Source: Nocardia iowensis
GTDB lineage: Bacteria > Actinomycetota > Actinomycetes > Mycobacteriales > Mycobacteriaceae
NCBI RefSeq assembly: GCF_019222765.1
Contig: NZ_CP078145.1
Span: forward strand, 6,696,001 to 6,760,000
Direction: 5' to 3'
Length of the DNA stretch: 64,000 bases
Positions 38,681-46,820 of this stretch are shown in pieces; position 1 is the first letter of the stretch; every line of letters starts with the position of its first letter. The notes beneath the pieces are model-generated. The model saw only the letters and a list, made by a program, of their open reading frames with translations. It had not been told where the DNA came from and searched no databases. A program made the position numbers and the translations under genes.

Positions 38681-38837
38681 GCCGCTTCTCTCTCACAACG
38701 CCAGCCCGGGCGATATCGTGCCGGGCGGAAGCCAGCAGCGCGACCCCCGCGTAGCAGTGCATCAGCACTGGGTAGGGCGGTCCCGGTGACCGGGTGCGGG
38801 TATCCCGCGAACTGTCGGTGCCAGTAACGTCGGAACG

Positions 38838-39656
38838 ATGAGCGAGGCTGTGATCCCTGCCGCAGTGGACGACCCGACGGGCACGACCGGCGCCCCCGAG
38901 ACGACCATCGGCGCCGTCGAACCGCTGCCGTTGACCGGCGAGCGGACCGTCCCCGGCATCGCCGAGGAGAACTACTGGTTCCGCAGGCACGAGATCGCCT
39001 ACGCCGAACTGCTCGACCGCTGCGCCGGAAAAACCGTGCTGGAGGCCGGATCCGGTGAAGGCTACGGCGCGGACATGATCGCCTCGGTAGCCACCAAGGT
39101 GATCGGCGTCGACTACGACACCGGCGCGGTCGAGCACGTGCGCGCCCGCTACCCGCGGGTGGAGATGATCCAGGGCAACCTCGCCGAACTGCCGCTCGAC
39201 GACGCTTCGGTCGACGTGGTGGTGAATTTCCAAGTGATCGAACATCTTTGGGACCAAGCTCAGTTCCTCCGGGAGTGCTTCCGGGTGCTGCGTCCCGGCG
39301 GCGAACTGCTGATCAGCACGCCCAACCGGATCACCTTCTCCCCCGGTCGCGATACCCCGCTCAACCCGTTCCACACCCGCGAACTGAACGCCGCCGAGCT
39401 CACCGAACTGCTGGTCGACGCCGGATTCGAGGTTGCCGAGATGACCGGCGTGCACCACGGCCCGAGCCTGAAAGCGTTGGACGCCAAGCACGGTGGTTCG
39501 TTCATCGACGCGCAGATCGAGCGGGCACTGGCCGGTGAACCATGGCCCGCCGAGCTCACCGCCGACGTCGCGGCCGTCACCATCGAGGATTTCGTGCTGG
39601 TCGCCGAGGACATCGACGCGAGTCTCGATCTGGTCGCCATCGCGGTGAAGCCGTGA
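38838..39656 (+). CDS. Class I SAM-dependent methyltransferase (methylglucose lipopolysaccharide-type, Rv3030-like)
   Basis: A 272-residue cytoplasmic methyltransferase. Motif I VLEAGSGEGYGAD binds SAM, followed by VIGVDYDTGAV (motif II acid) and DVVVNFQVIEHL (motif IV). It stands first in an operon with a GH57 enzyme and a glycosyltransferase, the same order as Rv3030-Rv3031-Rv3032, which in mycobacteria make the polymethylated glucose lipopolysaccharides that modulate fatty-acid synthase. The predicted job is O-methylation of the glucose chain. Its TGA overlaps the GTG of the first 77-bp repeat unit. Confidence 0.9.
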   Translation: MSEAVIPAAVDDPTGTTGAPETTIGAVEPLPLTGERTVPGIAEENYWFRRHEIAYAELLDRCAGKTVLEAGSGEGYGADMIASVATKVIGVDYDTGAVEHVRARYPRVEMIQGNLAELPLDDASVDVVVNFQVIEHLWDQAQFLRECFRVLRPGGELLISTPNRITFSPGRDTPLNPFHTRELNAAELTELLVDAGFEVAEMTGVHHGPSLKALDAKHGGSFIDAQIERALAGEPWPAELTADVAAVTIEDFVLVAEDIDASLDLVAIAVKP

Positions 39657-39733
39657 GTGAGCGAAGCGAACGAACCATCGGCACAGCGCTCTTGGGAACG
39701 ACGGAGCCGAGGCTCAGCGAGGCGCAGTCGTGA
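39653..39733 (+). CDS. Mini-ORF in repeat unit 1 (26 codons)
   Basis: GTG at 39653 overlaps the methyltransferase TGA (GTGA), and its own TGA (39731-39733) overlaps the GTG of unit 2. The peptide begins VSERSERTIGTA and ends RLSEAQS. Whether a peptide accumulates is unknown. More likely the frame exists so that ribosomes pass from the methyltransferase into the GH57 gene; this is how the tandem mini-ORFs of mycobacterial MIRU elements are arranged. Confidence 0.5.
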   Translation: MSERSERTIGTALLGTTEPRLSEAQS

Positions 39734-39806
39734 GTGAGCGAAGCGAACGAACCATCGGCACAGCGCCCTTGGGAACGACGGAGCCGAGCGCTAGCGAGGC
39801 GCAGTC
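39653..39806 (+). repeat. Two tandem 77-bp MIRU-like repeat units
   Basis: Unit 1 is 39653-39729 and unit 2 is 39730-39806; by eye they differ at five of 77 positions (one at the CTC/CCC site, four at GGCT/CGCT-type changes near the end). Each unit begins GTGAGTGAGCGAAGCGAACG and ends GCGAGGCGCAGTC. The GH57 gene's GTG falls exactly at the start of what would be a third unit. Since 77 is not a multiple of three, each unit shifts the frame, and stop-start overlaps restore translation each time. Confidence 0.9.
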
Positions 39807-39810
39807 GTGA
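39730..39810 (+). CDS. Mini-ORF in repeat unit 2 (26 codons)
   Basis: GTG at 39730 overlaps the TGA of unit 1's mini-ORF, and its TGA at 39808-39810 overlaps the GTG start (39807) of the GH57 gene. The peptide begins VSERSERTIGTAP and ends SASEAQS. The same reasoning as for unit 1 applies: a coupling device is more likely than a functional peptide. Confidence 0.5.
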   Translation: MSERSERTIGTAPLGTTEPSASEAQS

Positions 39811-41405
39811 GCAGCGAGGCTGTTCCCGGCCAGTTCACCCTGGTCTTGCATTCGCACCTACCGTGGTTCGCCCATCACGGCCGCTGGCCGGTCGGTGAGG
39901 AATGGCTCTATCAATCCTGGGCCTCCTCTTACCTTCCGGTCGCCGAAGTCCTGAGAACCCTTGCCGCCGAAGGACGTTCACATCTGCTGAGCCTCGGCAT
40001 CACGCCGGTGCTCGCGGCCCAGCTGGACGACCCGCACTGCCTGGCGGGGATGCACCACTGGCTCGGCAATTGGCAGCTGCGCGCCGACGAGGCGGCCATG
40101 GCGGGCAACATCGCCCTGGGCAGGCACGAACATCGTTTGGCCACAGCGGCTTTGGCGGATTTCGAGGAACGCTGGCGGCATGGCGCGGCACCGGTGTGGC
40201 GTGCGCTCATCGATGCCGAGGCGATCGAACTGCTCGGCGGCCCGCTCGCCCATCCGTTCCAGCCGCTGCTCGATCCGCGACTGCGCCAGTTCCAGCTCAA
40301 CGAGGGCCTGGACGACGCGCGACACCGCTGGGGCCACACACCGACCGGCATCTGGGCACCGGAATGCGGCTACACGCCGGGCATGGAGATCGGCTACGAC
40401 GCCGCCGGTGTGACACATTTCATGGTCGACGGGCCCGCATTGCGGGGCGACACGTCGCTCGGACGGCCGGTGCGCGAGTCCGATGTGGTCGCGTTCGGGC
40501 GCGATCTCCAGGTGAGCTACCGGGTGTGGTCACCGAAATCGGGCTACCCGGGCCAGAGCGCCTACCGTGACTTTCATCACTATGACCACGCCACCGGTCT
40601 CAAGCCGGCCCGCGTCACGGGCAAGACCGTGGCAGGCCCGGACAAGGCGCCGTACGACCCGGAGCTCGCGGCGGCGGCGGTGGTCCGCGATGTCGACGAC
40701 TTCGTCCAGACGGTGCGCGAGCGACTGATCAGCGAATCCGCCCGCATCGGCAAGCCCGCGCTGGTGGTGGCCGCGTTCGACACCGAACTGTTCGGCCACT
40801 GGTGGCACGAGGGGCCGCAGTGGTTGGCCCAGGTGTTGCGGGCCCTGCCCGAAGCCGGGGTCACCGTCGGCACGCTGGCCGACGCGCGCGAACGCGGATT
40901 CGTCGGTGCGCCTGTGCCATTGGCCGACTCGTCCTGGGGTTCGGGCAAGGACTGGCGGGTCTGGGCCGGGGATCAGGTAAGCGACCTGGTCGAACTCAAT
41001 GACGACATCGTGCGGCTCACCCTGGAAACGATCGACAAGATGCGCGCCGCCGACGGTGGACCCGCCTTGCGCGACCACGTTGCCGACCAGTTGCTCCGGG
41101 AAGCGATTCTCACCGTGTCCAGCGACTGGGCGTTCATGGTCAGCAAGGACTCCGCCGCGGGCTACGCGCGCGACCGCGCGCATCAACACGCGCACGCCGT
41201 GCGGGAGATCGCGGCCGCCGTCGGCGCGGGCCAACTCGCGAAAGCACAGCAGTTGGCGGCAGGATGGGGGGCGAGTGACGGACTCTTCCCCGGTGTGGAT
41301 GCGCGACGACTCGACAGCGCCGGGTCCGGAGAAAGCTTCGCCGTGGCTGCCGCCGCCCCAGGATCGGGCCCCGCTGAACGGTCCACCGCAGAAGGACATG
41401 CATGA
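39807..41405 (+). CDS. Glycoside hydrolase family 57 alpha-glucan branching enzyme-like protein (Rv3031-like)
   Basis: A 532-residue GH57 enzyme. It opens with FTLVLHSHLPWFAHHGRWP, the usual first strand. The nucleophile Glu is in GIWAPECGYTPGME and the acid/base Asp in VVAAFDTELFGHWWHEGP; a helical C-terminal domain follows with DWAFMVSKDSAAGYA. Family members cut and re-attach alpha-1,4-glucan as alpha-1,6 branches; here the substrate should be the growing methylglucose chain. It starts at a GTG that overlaps the second repeat mini-ORF, and its stop overlaps the glycosyltransferase ATG. Confidence 0.93.
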   Translation: MSSEAVPGQFTLVLHSHLPWFAHHGRWPVGEEWLYQSWASSYLPVAEVLRTLAAEGRSHLLSLGITPVLAAQLDDPHCLAGMHHWLGNWQLRADEAAMAGNIALGRHEHRLATAALADFEERWRHGAAPVWRALIDAEAIELLGGPLAHPFQPLLDPRLRQFQLNEGLDDARHRWGHTPTGIWAPECGYTPGMEIGYDAAGVTHFMVDGPALRGDTSLGRPVRESDVVAFGRDLQVSYRVWSPKSGYPGQSAYRDFHHYDHATGLKPARVTGKTVAGPDKAPYDPELAAAAVVRDVDDFVQTVRERLISESARIGKPALVVAAFDTELFGHWWHEGPQWLAQVLRALPEAGVTVGTLADARERGFVGAPVPLADSSWGSGKDWRVWAGDQVSDLVELNDDIVRLTLETIDKMRAADGGPALRDHVADQLLREAILTVSSDWAFMVSKDSAAGYARDRAHQHAHAVREIAAAVGAGQLAKAQQLAAGWGASDGLFPGVDARRLDSAGSGESFAVAAAAPGSGPAERSTAEGHA

Positions 41406-42655
41406 AGATTTTGATGGTGTCGTGGGAGTACCCGCCGGTTGTGGTCGGCGGGTTGGGCAGGCACGTGCATCACCTGGCTACCGAGTTGGCCGTGGCGGGC
41501 CACGAGGTGGTCGTGCTGGCGCGCCGTCCCTCCGGCACCGACTCCTCGACCCACCCCACCCACTCCTTCATCGCCGAGGGCGTGCTGGTGGTCGCGGTCG
41601 CGGAGGACCCGCCGGTCTTCGATTTCGGCGAGGACATGCTGGCCTGGACGCTGGCCATGGGGCACGCGATGGTGCGGGCCGGCATCGCGCTCGGCAAACC
41701 CGGCATCGGTGACGGCTGGGTGCCCGACGTGGTGCACGCGCACGACTGGCTGGTCGCGCACCCCGGCATCGCGCTGGCCGAGTACTACGACGTGCCGCTG
41801 GTGTCGACCATTCACGCCACCGAGGCCGGGCGGCACAGCGGCTGGGTCGCGGGCAAGGTCAACCGGCAGGTGCATTCCGTCGAGTGGTGGCTTGCCAACG
41901 AATCCGACGCGCTGATCACCTGCTCAGCATCGATGCAGGACGAAGTGGAGCGGCTCTACGGACCGGAGCGGGTGCCGATGACGGTGATCCGCAACGGAAT
42001 CGACGTGGGCGCCTGGACATTTCGGCCGCGCTCGCCACGCACCGGCCCGCCGCGGCTGCTGTACGTCGGCAGGCTCGAATACGAGAAGGGCGTGCAGGAC
42101 GCGATCGCCGCACTGCCGCGCATCCGGCGCGCGCACCCCGGCACCACGCTCACCATCGCCGGTGTCGGCACCCAGTTCGACTGGCTGCGTGAGCGTGCGC
42201 GGGTGCATCGGGTGGCCCGCGCGGTGACCTTCGCCGGACAGCTCGACCACACCGAACTCCTCGGCTGGCTGCACGGAGCAGACGCCATCGTGCTGCCGAG
42301 CCGCTACGAGCCCTTCGGCATCGTCGCACTGGAGGCGGCCGCCGCTGGCACCCCGCTGATCACCTCCACCGCCGGTGGCCTCGGCGAAGCGGTCATCGAC
42401 GGCGTCACCGGCGCCTCCTTCGCCCCCGCCGACGTCGACGGTCTCGTCGAAGCCGCCCGCGCCACCCTCGACGACCCCGCCGCCGCCCAAGACCGCGCCT
42501 ACGCCGCCCGCGAACGCCTCACCGCCGATTTCGCCTGGGACGTCGTAGCCGCCGAAACCGCCCAGGTCTACCACTCGGCAAAACGCCGCGTCCGCAACCC
42601 ACTCGGCCGCCCCACCATCATCGAACGCCCCCTCCCCGAACGCGACCCCAAGTAG
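41402..42655 (+). CDS. Alpha-1,4-glucosyltransferase, GT4 family (Rv3032-like)
   Basis: A 417-residue retaining glycosyltransferase with the GT-B fold. The N-terminal domain has MVSWEYPPVVVGGLGRHVHHL (glycogen-synthase-like loop). The C-terminal domain has YVGRLEYEKGVQDAI and the nucleotide-sugar EX7E motif PSRYEPFGIVALEA. It should elongate an alpha-1,4-glucan from ADP- or UDP-glucose; the mycobacterial homologue serves both methylglucose lipopolysaccharide and glycogen. It is the last gene of the operon, overlapping the GH57 stop by four bases, and converges with the DUF1697 gene. Confidence 0.93.
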   Translation: MKILMVSWEYPPVVVGGLGRHVHHLATELAVAGHEVVVLARRPSGTDSSTHPTHSFIAEGVLVVAVAEDPPVFDFGEDMLAWTLAMGHAMVRAGIALGKPGIGDGWVPDVVHAHDWLVAHPGIALAEYYDVPLVSTIHATEAGRHSGWVAGKVNRQVHSVEWWLANESDALITCSASMQDEVERLYGPERVPMTVIRNGIDVGAWTFRPRSPRTGPPRLLYVGRLEYEKGVQDAIAALPRIRRAHPGTTLTIAGVGTQFDWLRERARVHRVARAVTFAGQLDHTELLGWLHGADAIVLPSRYEPFGIVALEAAAAGTPLITSTAGGLGEAVIDGVTGASFAPADVDGLVEAARATLDDPAAAQDRAYAARERLTADFAWDVVAAETAQVYHSAKRRVRNPLGRPTIIERPLPERDPK

Positions 42656-42662
42656 GACGGAG

Positions 42663-43208
42663 CTACGCCTCCATCTTCTTGACCACGCGCTGGACGGTGA
42701 GCCAGGTGCGGGTGGTGATGTTCTTGCCGTAGGTCTTTTCCAGCCAGCTCATGAAGTCCGGGGTTTTGCCGGGTTCGCTGTTGTCGATCACGGCGAGGAA
42801 GGCGCGGCATGCCTTGTCGTAACCGACGATTCGGGTCCGCGGGTCGGGCTGGTCGGGAAGTTTGGTTGGCGCCTTGGCGCCGTCTTTGAGGAACGTGGCC
42901 ACCAGATAGGTGCCGCGCCCGTGGGTGAGGCCGGGGAACGGGTCGGTGTCGAGCAGGGCTCGCAGCTCTTCGTGACTGCGAATGATCGTTCCGCCGGGGA
43001 TGCCGAGTTCGGCATTCAGGGCCAGCTGTATCCGGTCCTCTAGGTCGCTGACGTCGGTTTCCGCGCTGCGGAAGACGATATTGCCGCTGGCGAGCACCGA
43101 TGCGACCTGCTCGAAGCCGAGGCCATCGAACACGCCGCGCAGCTTCTCGTTGCTCATGTTCGGATTGCTCGGGGCGATCCCGCGCAGCAGCGCGGCATAC
43201 CGTTTCAT
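42663..43208 (-). CDS. DUF1697 family protein
   Basis: A 181-residue soluble protein beginning KRYAALLRGIAPSNPNMSNEKLRGVFDGLGFEQVASVLASGNIVF, abbreviated here to its mark RYAALLRGI and VLASGNIVF, which is the DUF1697 signature. It has a C-terminal TTRTWLTVQRVVKKM helix. The family has no established activity. Its start overlaps the stop of the upstream hexapeptide acyltransferase by four bases, so the two are co-translated, but a shared role is not evident. Confidence 0.9.
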   Translation of the reverse strand: MKRYAALLRGIAPSNPNMSNEKLRGVFDGLGFEQVASVLASGNIVFRSAETDVSDLEDRIQLALNAELGIPGGTIIRSHEELRALLDTDPFPGLTHGRGTYLVATFLKDGAKAPTKLPDQPDPRTRIVGYDKACRAFLAVIDNSEPGKTPDFMSWLEKTYGKNITTRTWLTVQRVVKKMEA

Positions 43209-43957
43209 GACGCGGTCTTCGCCGCGCCGTTCTTCTTACGCTCGATATCCGCCAGCGCCGCAAGGTATTTCGCGCGTTCCTCCGCGCTCGCCTCCCAGGC
43301 GTCCTTGCGATTCTTGACGACCTTGGCGGGAGCGCCGACAGCGATGCTGTAGTCCGGGATCTCGCCCTTGACGACGGCGTGCGCGCCGAGGACACAGCCG
43401 CGGCCGACTCGGGTTTCCCGCAACACGGTCACCTTGGCGGCGATCCAGGTATCGGGTCCGATGCGGACCGGGCTCTTCACGATGCCCTGATCCTTGATCG
43501 GCAGCGTGATGTCGTCCATCTTGTGGTCGAAGTCGCAGATGTAGCACCAGTCGGCGACCAGGGTGGATTCGCCGATCTCGATGTCGAGGTAGGTGTTGAC
43601 GACGTTGTCCTTGCCGAAGACCACCTTGTCGCCGATGCGCAGCGAACCCTCGTGGCAGCGGATGGCGTTGCCGTCGCCGATGTGCACCCAGCGGCCGATC
43701 TCCATCCGGCCCAGCTCGGGAGTCGCGTGGATCTCCACCCGCTTGCCGAGGAAGACCATGCCGCGCAACACGATGTGCGGGTTGGCCAGCCGGAACTTGA
43801 GCAGCCGGTAGTAGCGGACCAGGTACCAGGGCGTGTAGGCCCGGTTCGCGAGCACCCAGCGCAGCGACGCCATGGTCAGAAAACGCGCCTGCTGCGGATC
43901 CCGGCGGCGCGATCCCCGCCAGCGCGTGCGCAACGGCGCGCCCCACATGCTCGTCAC
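43205..43957 (-). CDS. Hexapeptide-repeat acyltransferase (Rv3034c-like)
   Basis: A 250-residue left-handed beta-helix acetyl/acyltransferase. Repeats are visible from about residue 75: MEIGRWVHIGDGN, LRIGDKVVFG, IEIGESTLVAD, VRIGPDTWIAAKVTVL and TRVGRGCVLGAHAVV, ending VGAPAKVVK. The His in CDFDHKM is a probable catalytic base. The homologous gene next to Rv3030-Rv3032 has been proposed to acylate the methylglucose lipopolysaccharide. A helical tail (about 220-250) follows. It is divergent from the beta-propeller lipoprotein gene across a 332-base gap. Confidence 0.9.
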   Translation of the reverse strand: MTSMWGAPLRTRWRGSRRRDPQQARFLTMASLRWVLANRAYTPWYLVRYYRLLKFRLANPHIVLRGMVFLGKRVEIHATPELGRMEIGRWVHIGDGNAIRCHEGSLRIGDKVVFGKDNVVNTYLDIEIGESTLVADWCYICDFDHKMDDITLPIKDQGIVKSPVRIGPDTWIAAKVTVLRETRVGRGCVLGAHAVVKGEIPDYSIAVGAPAKVVKNRKDAWEASAEERAKYLAALADIERKKNGAAKTAS

Positions 43958-44289
43958 TGACGGATCTCCTGTCGTGGTCCAACGGCTCGCCGCCCACCTC
44001 CTGCGGCGACGGGATAGAGCATAACGGGCGCTCCCGGACGCGGTTCGCGCGTGGCCGCGCCGACGGCGGCGGACGCCTGATCTGCCTCGACGGTTCGGGG
44101 AACGCCAACCTGCGAACCGCAGGGGCGGGACTCACACACCCGCGCGCACCCCTCCCGTACAGTGACTGCTGCGCCGCGGTCGGCGCCCCCCCGAATCCAC
44201 ACGCGTACACCCGAACCGGGTCGCTCCAGAGCTGTGGGTCGGCACGCTTTAGTCTCGTGCGAGCGGAAACGACGACAGGAGTGCAGCAG
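43958..44289. other. 332-base divergent intergenic region, no gene seen
   Basis: Between the acyltransferase (minus) and the lipoprotein gene (plus). It should contain both promoters. An AGGAG element at about 44277-44281 serves the GTG at 44290. No repeat, hairpin or convincing small frame stood out. Confidence 0.5.
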
Positions 44290-45630
44290 GTGCGAAGCGG
44301 CGTACTGGCTAGTTCCAGGTGGCGACGGTCCCGGATGCGGGTAGTTGCGTCGCTGGCCGCGGTCGGTGCGCTGGCGTTGGCCGGATGCGGCACCGACGTC
44401 GACGACATCACGGTCGGGCCGGGTAAAGGCTGGCCCGCCGCGCATCACGACGGACGCAACGGTGGCAGCAGCCCCGTGGTCGGCGCCAAGAAGATCGCGT
44501 TGAGCTGGTCGCGCCCGATCGGCGGGCCGATTGCCGAGCCGGTCACCATCGGCCCCGACGGGCAGATGTTCCTGACCACGAACACGCCCACTTGCGTGAT
44601 CTTCTCCCTGCAGATGGCCACCGGACGTAAACGTTTCTGCACCGAGCTCGGCCAGACCGCGGTCTCCGCGCCTTCGGTGGTCGACGGCATGACCAACGTC
44701 TATGTCGGCGACGATCGCGACAACATCGGCGCGGTCATGTCCTTCAACTACCTGGGGCAGCCTCGCTGGCGCACCCCGGTTGCCGGAACGCCGGTCTCGA
44801 TGCAGTTCACCGGCGACGGAAACCTGTTGACGGTCACCCAATCCGGGCAGGTCGACGTGCTCTCCCGGCAGACCGGCCAGCGCCTGGTGGCCACGACGCA
44901 GCTGCTCGGCCAGCCCGACTTCCTGGAAAACCCGAACCTCACCTGGCCGGCCGCCGGGCAAGGCCTGGACGACTGCCGGATCGGCGAACCGCAGTGCCCG
45001 GTCGCGAACATCTCCGCCGTCGACACCGCGAGTGGGCGCTTCTTCGTCACGGTATGGCAGCCGGGCAAGCCGAACGCCGCGCTCGTCGCACTTCGGTACG
45101 CGGACAACAAGATCCACCAGGACTGGAGCGCCGACCTGCTGTTCGGCGGCAGTGCCACCAGCCCCGCGCTTGCCGCCGACGGCAAGACCGTCTACGTGGG
45201 CGACAACAGCAACCGGCTGATCGCCGTCGATGCTGCCGACGGGCGCACGAAATGGGTGCAGCCACTGACCTGGGCGCCGCGCGGCGGCATCTCGGTATCC
45301 AGCGACGGCTTGATCATCCCGTCCGGCGACGACGGCTACCTGCTCGCCCTGCGCGACAAGGGTGACGCCGCGGAAATCGCTTGGGAGCGTAAGGACCTCG
45401 GCCTCCGCGGCACGCCGGTGCAAACCGCGGGCGGCACCGGCTACACCCCCGCGGCGATCGGCGACGGCCTGAACCTCATCACCTTCGACACCAAAACCGG
45501 CACCACCATCGACTCCGACGTGCTCCCCGGCGCGCAGGGCAGCACCACCGGCACCTCCGTCGGCGCGAAGGGCGAAGTCGTGGTCGCCACCCGCATCGGC
45601 GAAGTCTTCACCTTCAAGCCCGAGTACTGA
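44290..45630 (+). CDS. PQQ-like beta-propeller lipoprotein (Rv3035-like)
   Basis: A 446-residue exported protein. After a basic start (SRWRRSRMR) and hydrophobic core the lipobox LAGC gives a lipid-anchored Cys near residue 33. The rest is a series of propeller blades with recurring patterns such as TVYVGDNSNRLIAVDAADGRTKW and DGLIIPSGDDGYLLALRDKG, as in PQQ enzymes and BamB, but no PQQ catalytic residues are obvious. Probably a scaffold or binding protein in the envelope. I chose GTG 44290, behind AGGAG; an in-frame start at 44257 is less likely. Confidence 0.87.
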   Translation: MRSGVLASSRWRRSRMRVVASLAAVGALALAGCGTDVDDITVGPGKGWPAAHHDGRNGGSSPVVGAKKIALSWSRPIGGPIAEPVTIGPDGQMFLTTNTPTCVIFSLQMATGRKRFCTELGQTAVSAPSVVDGMTNVYVGDDRDNIGAVMSFNYLGQPRWRTPVAGTPVSMQFTGDGNLLTVTQSGQVDVLSRQTGQRLVATTQLLGQPDFLENPNLTWPAAGQGLDDCRIGEPQCPVANISAVDTASGRFFVTVWQPGKPNAALVALRYADNKIHQDWSADLLFGGSATSPALAADGKTVYVGDNSNRLIAVDAADGRTKWVQPLTWAPRGGISVSSDGLIIPSGDDGYLLALRDKGDAAEIAWERKDLGLRGTPVQTAGGTGYTPAAIGDGLNLITFDTKTGTTIDSDVLPGAQGSTTGTSVGAKGEVVVATRIGEVFTFKPEY

Positions 45631-45641
45631 TTCGGCAGCGG

Positions 45642-46820
45642 TTAGTTGGTAGTCGCCGCTACGGCCGTGCACAGGAAGGCCGTTGGGGTGCGGCCTATTC
45701 GGGTGATCACCAAGGTGAAGGGGTGGGCGCCTTGGGGTTTGAGGGTGCGGCGGAGTTTGTCGGGGTCTACGTCTACGCCGCGTACCAGGATTTCCAGGGG
45801 GCCGCAGTGGTGGCGGCGGAGTTCGGCGCGGAGGGTCTTCTCGCGGTAGTCGAGGCGGTCGATGATGCGGAAGCCTCTGGTGCCCGGCGGGACGGTATTG
45901 CCTGTCAGGTAGGCGATGCGGGGATCCAGTTGCCACAGGCCGTGTTTCGCGGCGTAGTGGCGGACCAGACCAGCGCGGACGATTGCGCCGTCGGGGTCGA
46001 TGATCCACTCACCGGGGTCCTTTTCGAGAATATCGTCAGGGGCGGTGTCGGTGAGGGTGAAAGATGTTCCGGCCGACGACAATACGGTCGCACGGCGGGT
46101 GACCGCCGAGTCGGTCAGCCCCGCTGACCACAGGCACGCTTCGCGGACGGCGCCGTCGAGGGAGACGATTTCGATCTCGCCGGTCCAGTCGAGGCGGTCG
46201 AAATCCAGTCCGGGAGCGCACTTCACGGCGAGATCGCGGCCGGGGTAGGCGGCGAGCAGGTCCGGCAGTGGCGGTTGCAGCTTCGCCGGGTCGTGGGTGC
46301 GTCTACCGTCGGCCCGTCGTGCCGGATCTGCGACGACGACGGTGTCCCTGCTCACCGGCACGAGGGCATCCGCCTTGGCCAGCAACACGTTTCGGCGTCC
46401 GGCGAGGTTGTGCGCGGCCATCGACAACCGCGCGGCGTCCAAATCGCTGCCGATGACGGCGGGGCACACCATCGCCAGCTCGGCCAGCTCCGCGCCGATC
46501 GAGCAGGTCACGTCGTGCACCGCGCGCCCGGCCAACCGAGCGGCCCGGCGCCGGGCGACCAGCGTCGGGGTCGCCTGTTGCAGGGCATCGTCGGTGAACA
46601 ACCAGTCCCCCGCGTCGGCGAGCTTGGCTGCGGCTTTACGCCGCAAGCGCACCGTTTCGACGAGCGCCGCCGCCCAGCCGCCGTGGTCCCGGCGCACCCG
46701 CTCCAGATCACGCAGGTGCGTTGCCTGGGTCAGCTCCAGCCGGTCCACCTCGGCCAGTGCGGCACTACCGGCCGCACTGCCGAGAAAGGCGACATCCGCG
46801 CGACTGAAGCCGTAGCCCAC
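45642..46820 (-). CDS. SAM-dependent methyltransferase with THUMP-like domain (Rv3037c-like)
   Basis: A 392-residue protein. The N-terminal helical region is followed by a class I methyltransferase core: VHDVTCSIGAELAELA (motif I), VIGSDLDAARLSMAAHNL (motif II) and DTVVVADPARR (motif IV-like DPARR). The last 100 residues (from about YLTGNTVPPG to VITRIGR) resemble the THUMP-like RNA-binding extension. RNA is a reasonable substrate, although a role in methylating the methylglucose polymer has been suggested for the mycobacterial homologue. The GTG at 46820 overlaps the upstream TAG by one base. A longer frame is a shadow of the upstream gene. Confidence 0.82.
   Translation of the reverse strand: MGYGFSRADVAFLGSAAGSAALAEVDRLELTQATHLRDLERVRRDHGGWAAALVETVRLRRKAAAKLADAGDWLFTDDALQQATPTLVARRRAARLAGRAVHDVTCSIGAELAELAMVCPAVIGSDLDAARLSMAAHNLAGRRNVLLAKADALVPVSRDTVVVADPARRADGRRTHDPAKLQPPLPDLLAAYPGRDLAVKCAPGLDFDRLDWTGEIEIVSLDGAVREACLWSAGLTDSAVTRRATVLSSAGTSFTLTDTAPDDILEKDPGEWIIDPDGAIVRAGLVRHYAAKHGLWQLDPRIAYLTGNTVPPGTRGFRIIDRLDYREKTLRAELRRHHCGPLEILVRGVDVDPDKLRRTLKPQGAHPFTLVITRIGRTPTAFLCTAVAATTN

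Noticed and set aside
39653..39806. Transposon-type MITE with terminal inverted repeats
   Set aside because: The units are direct tandem repeats without terminal inverted repeats or target duplications; MIRU-like is a better description.
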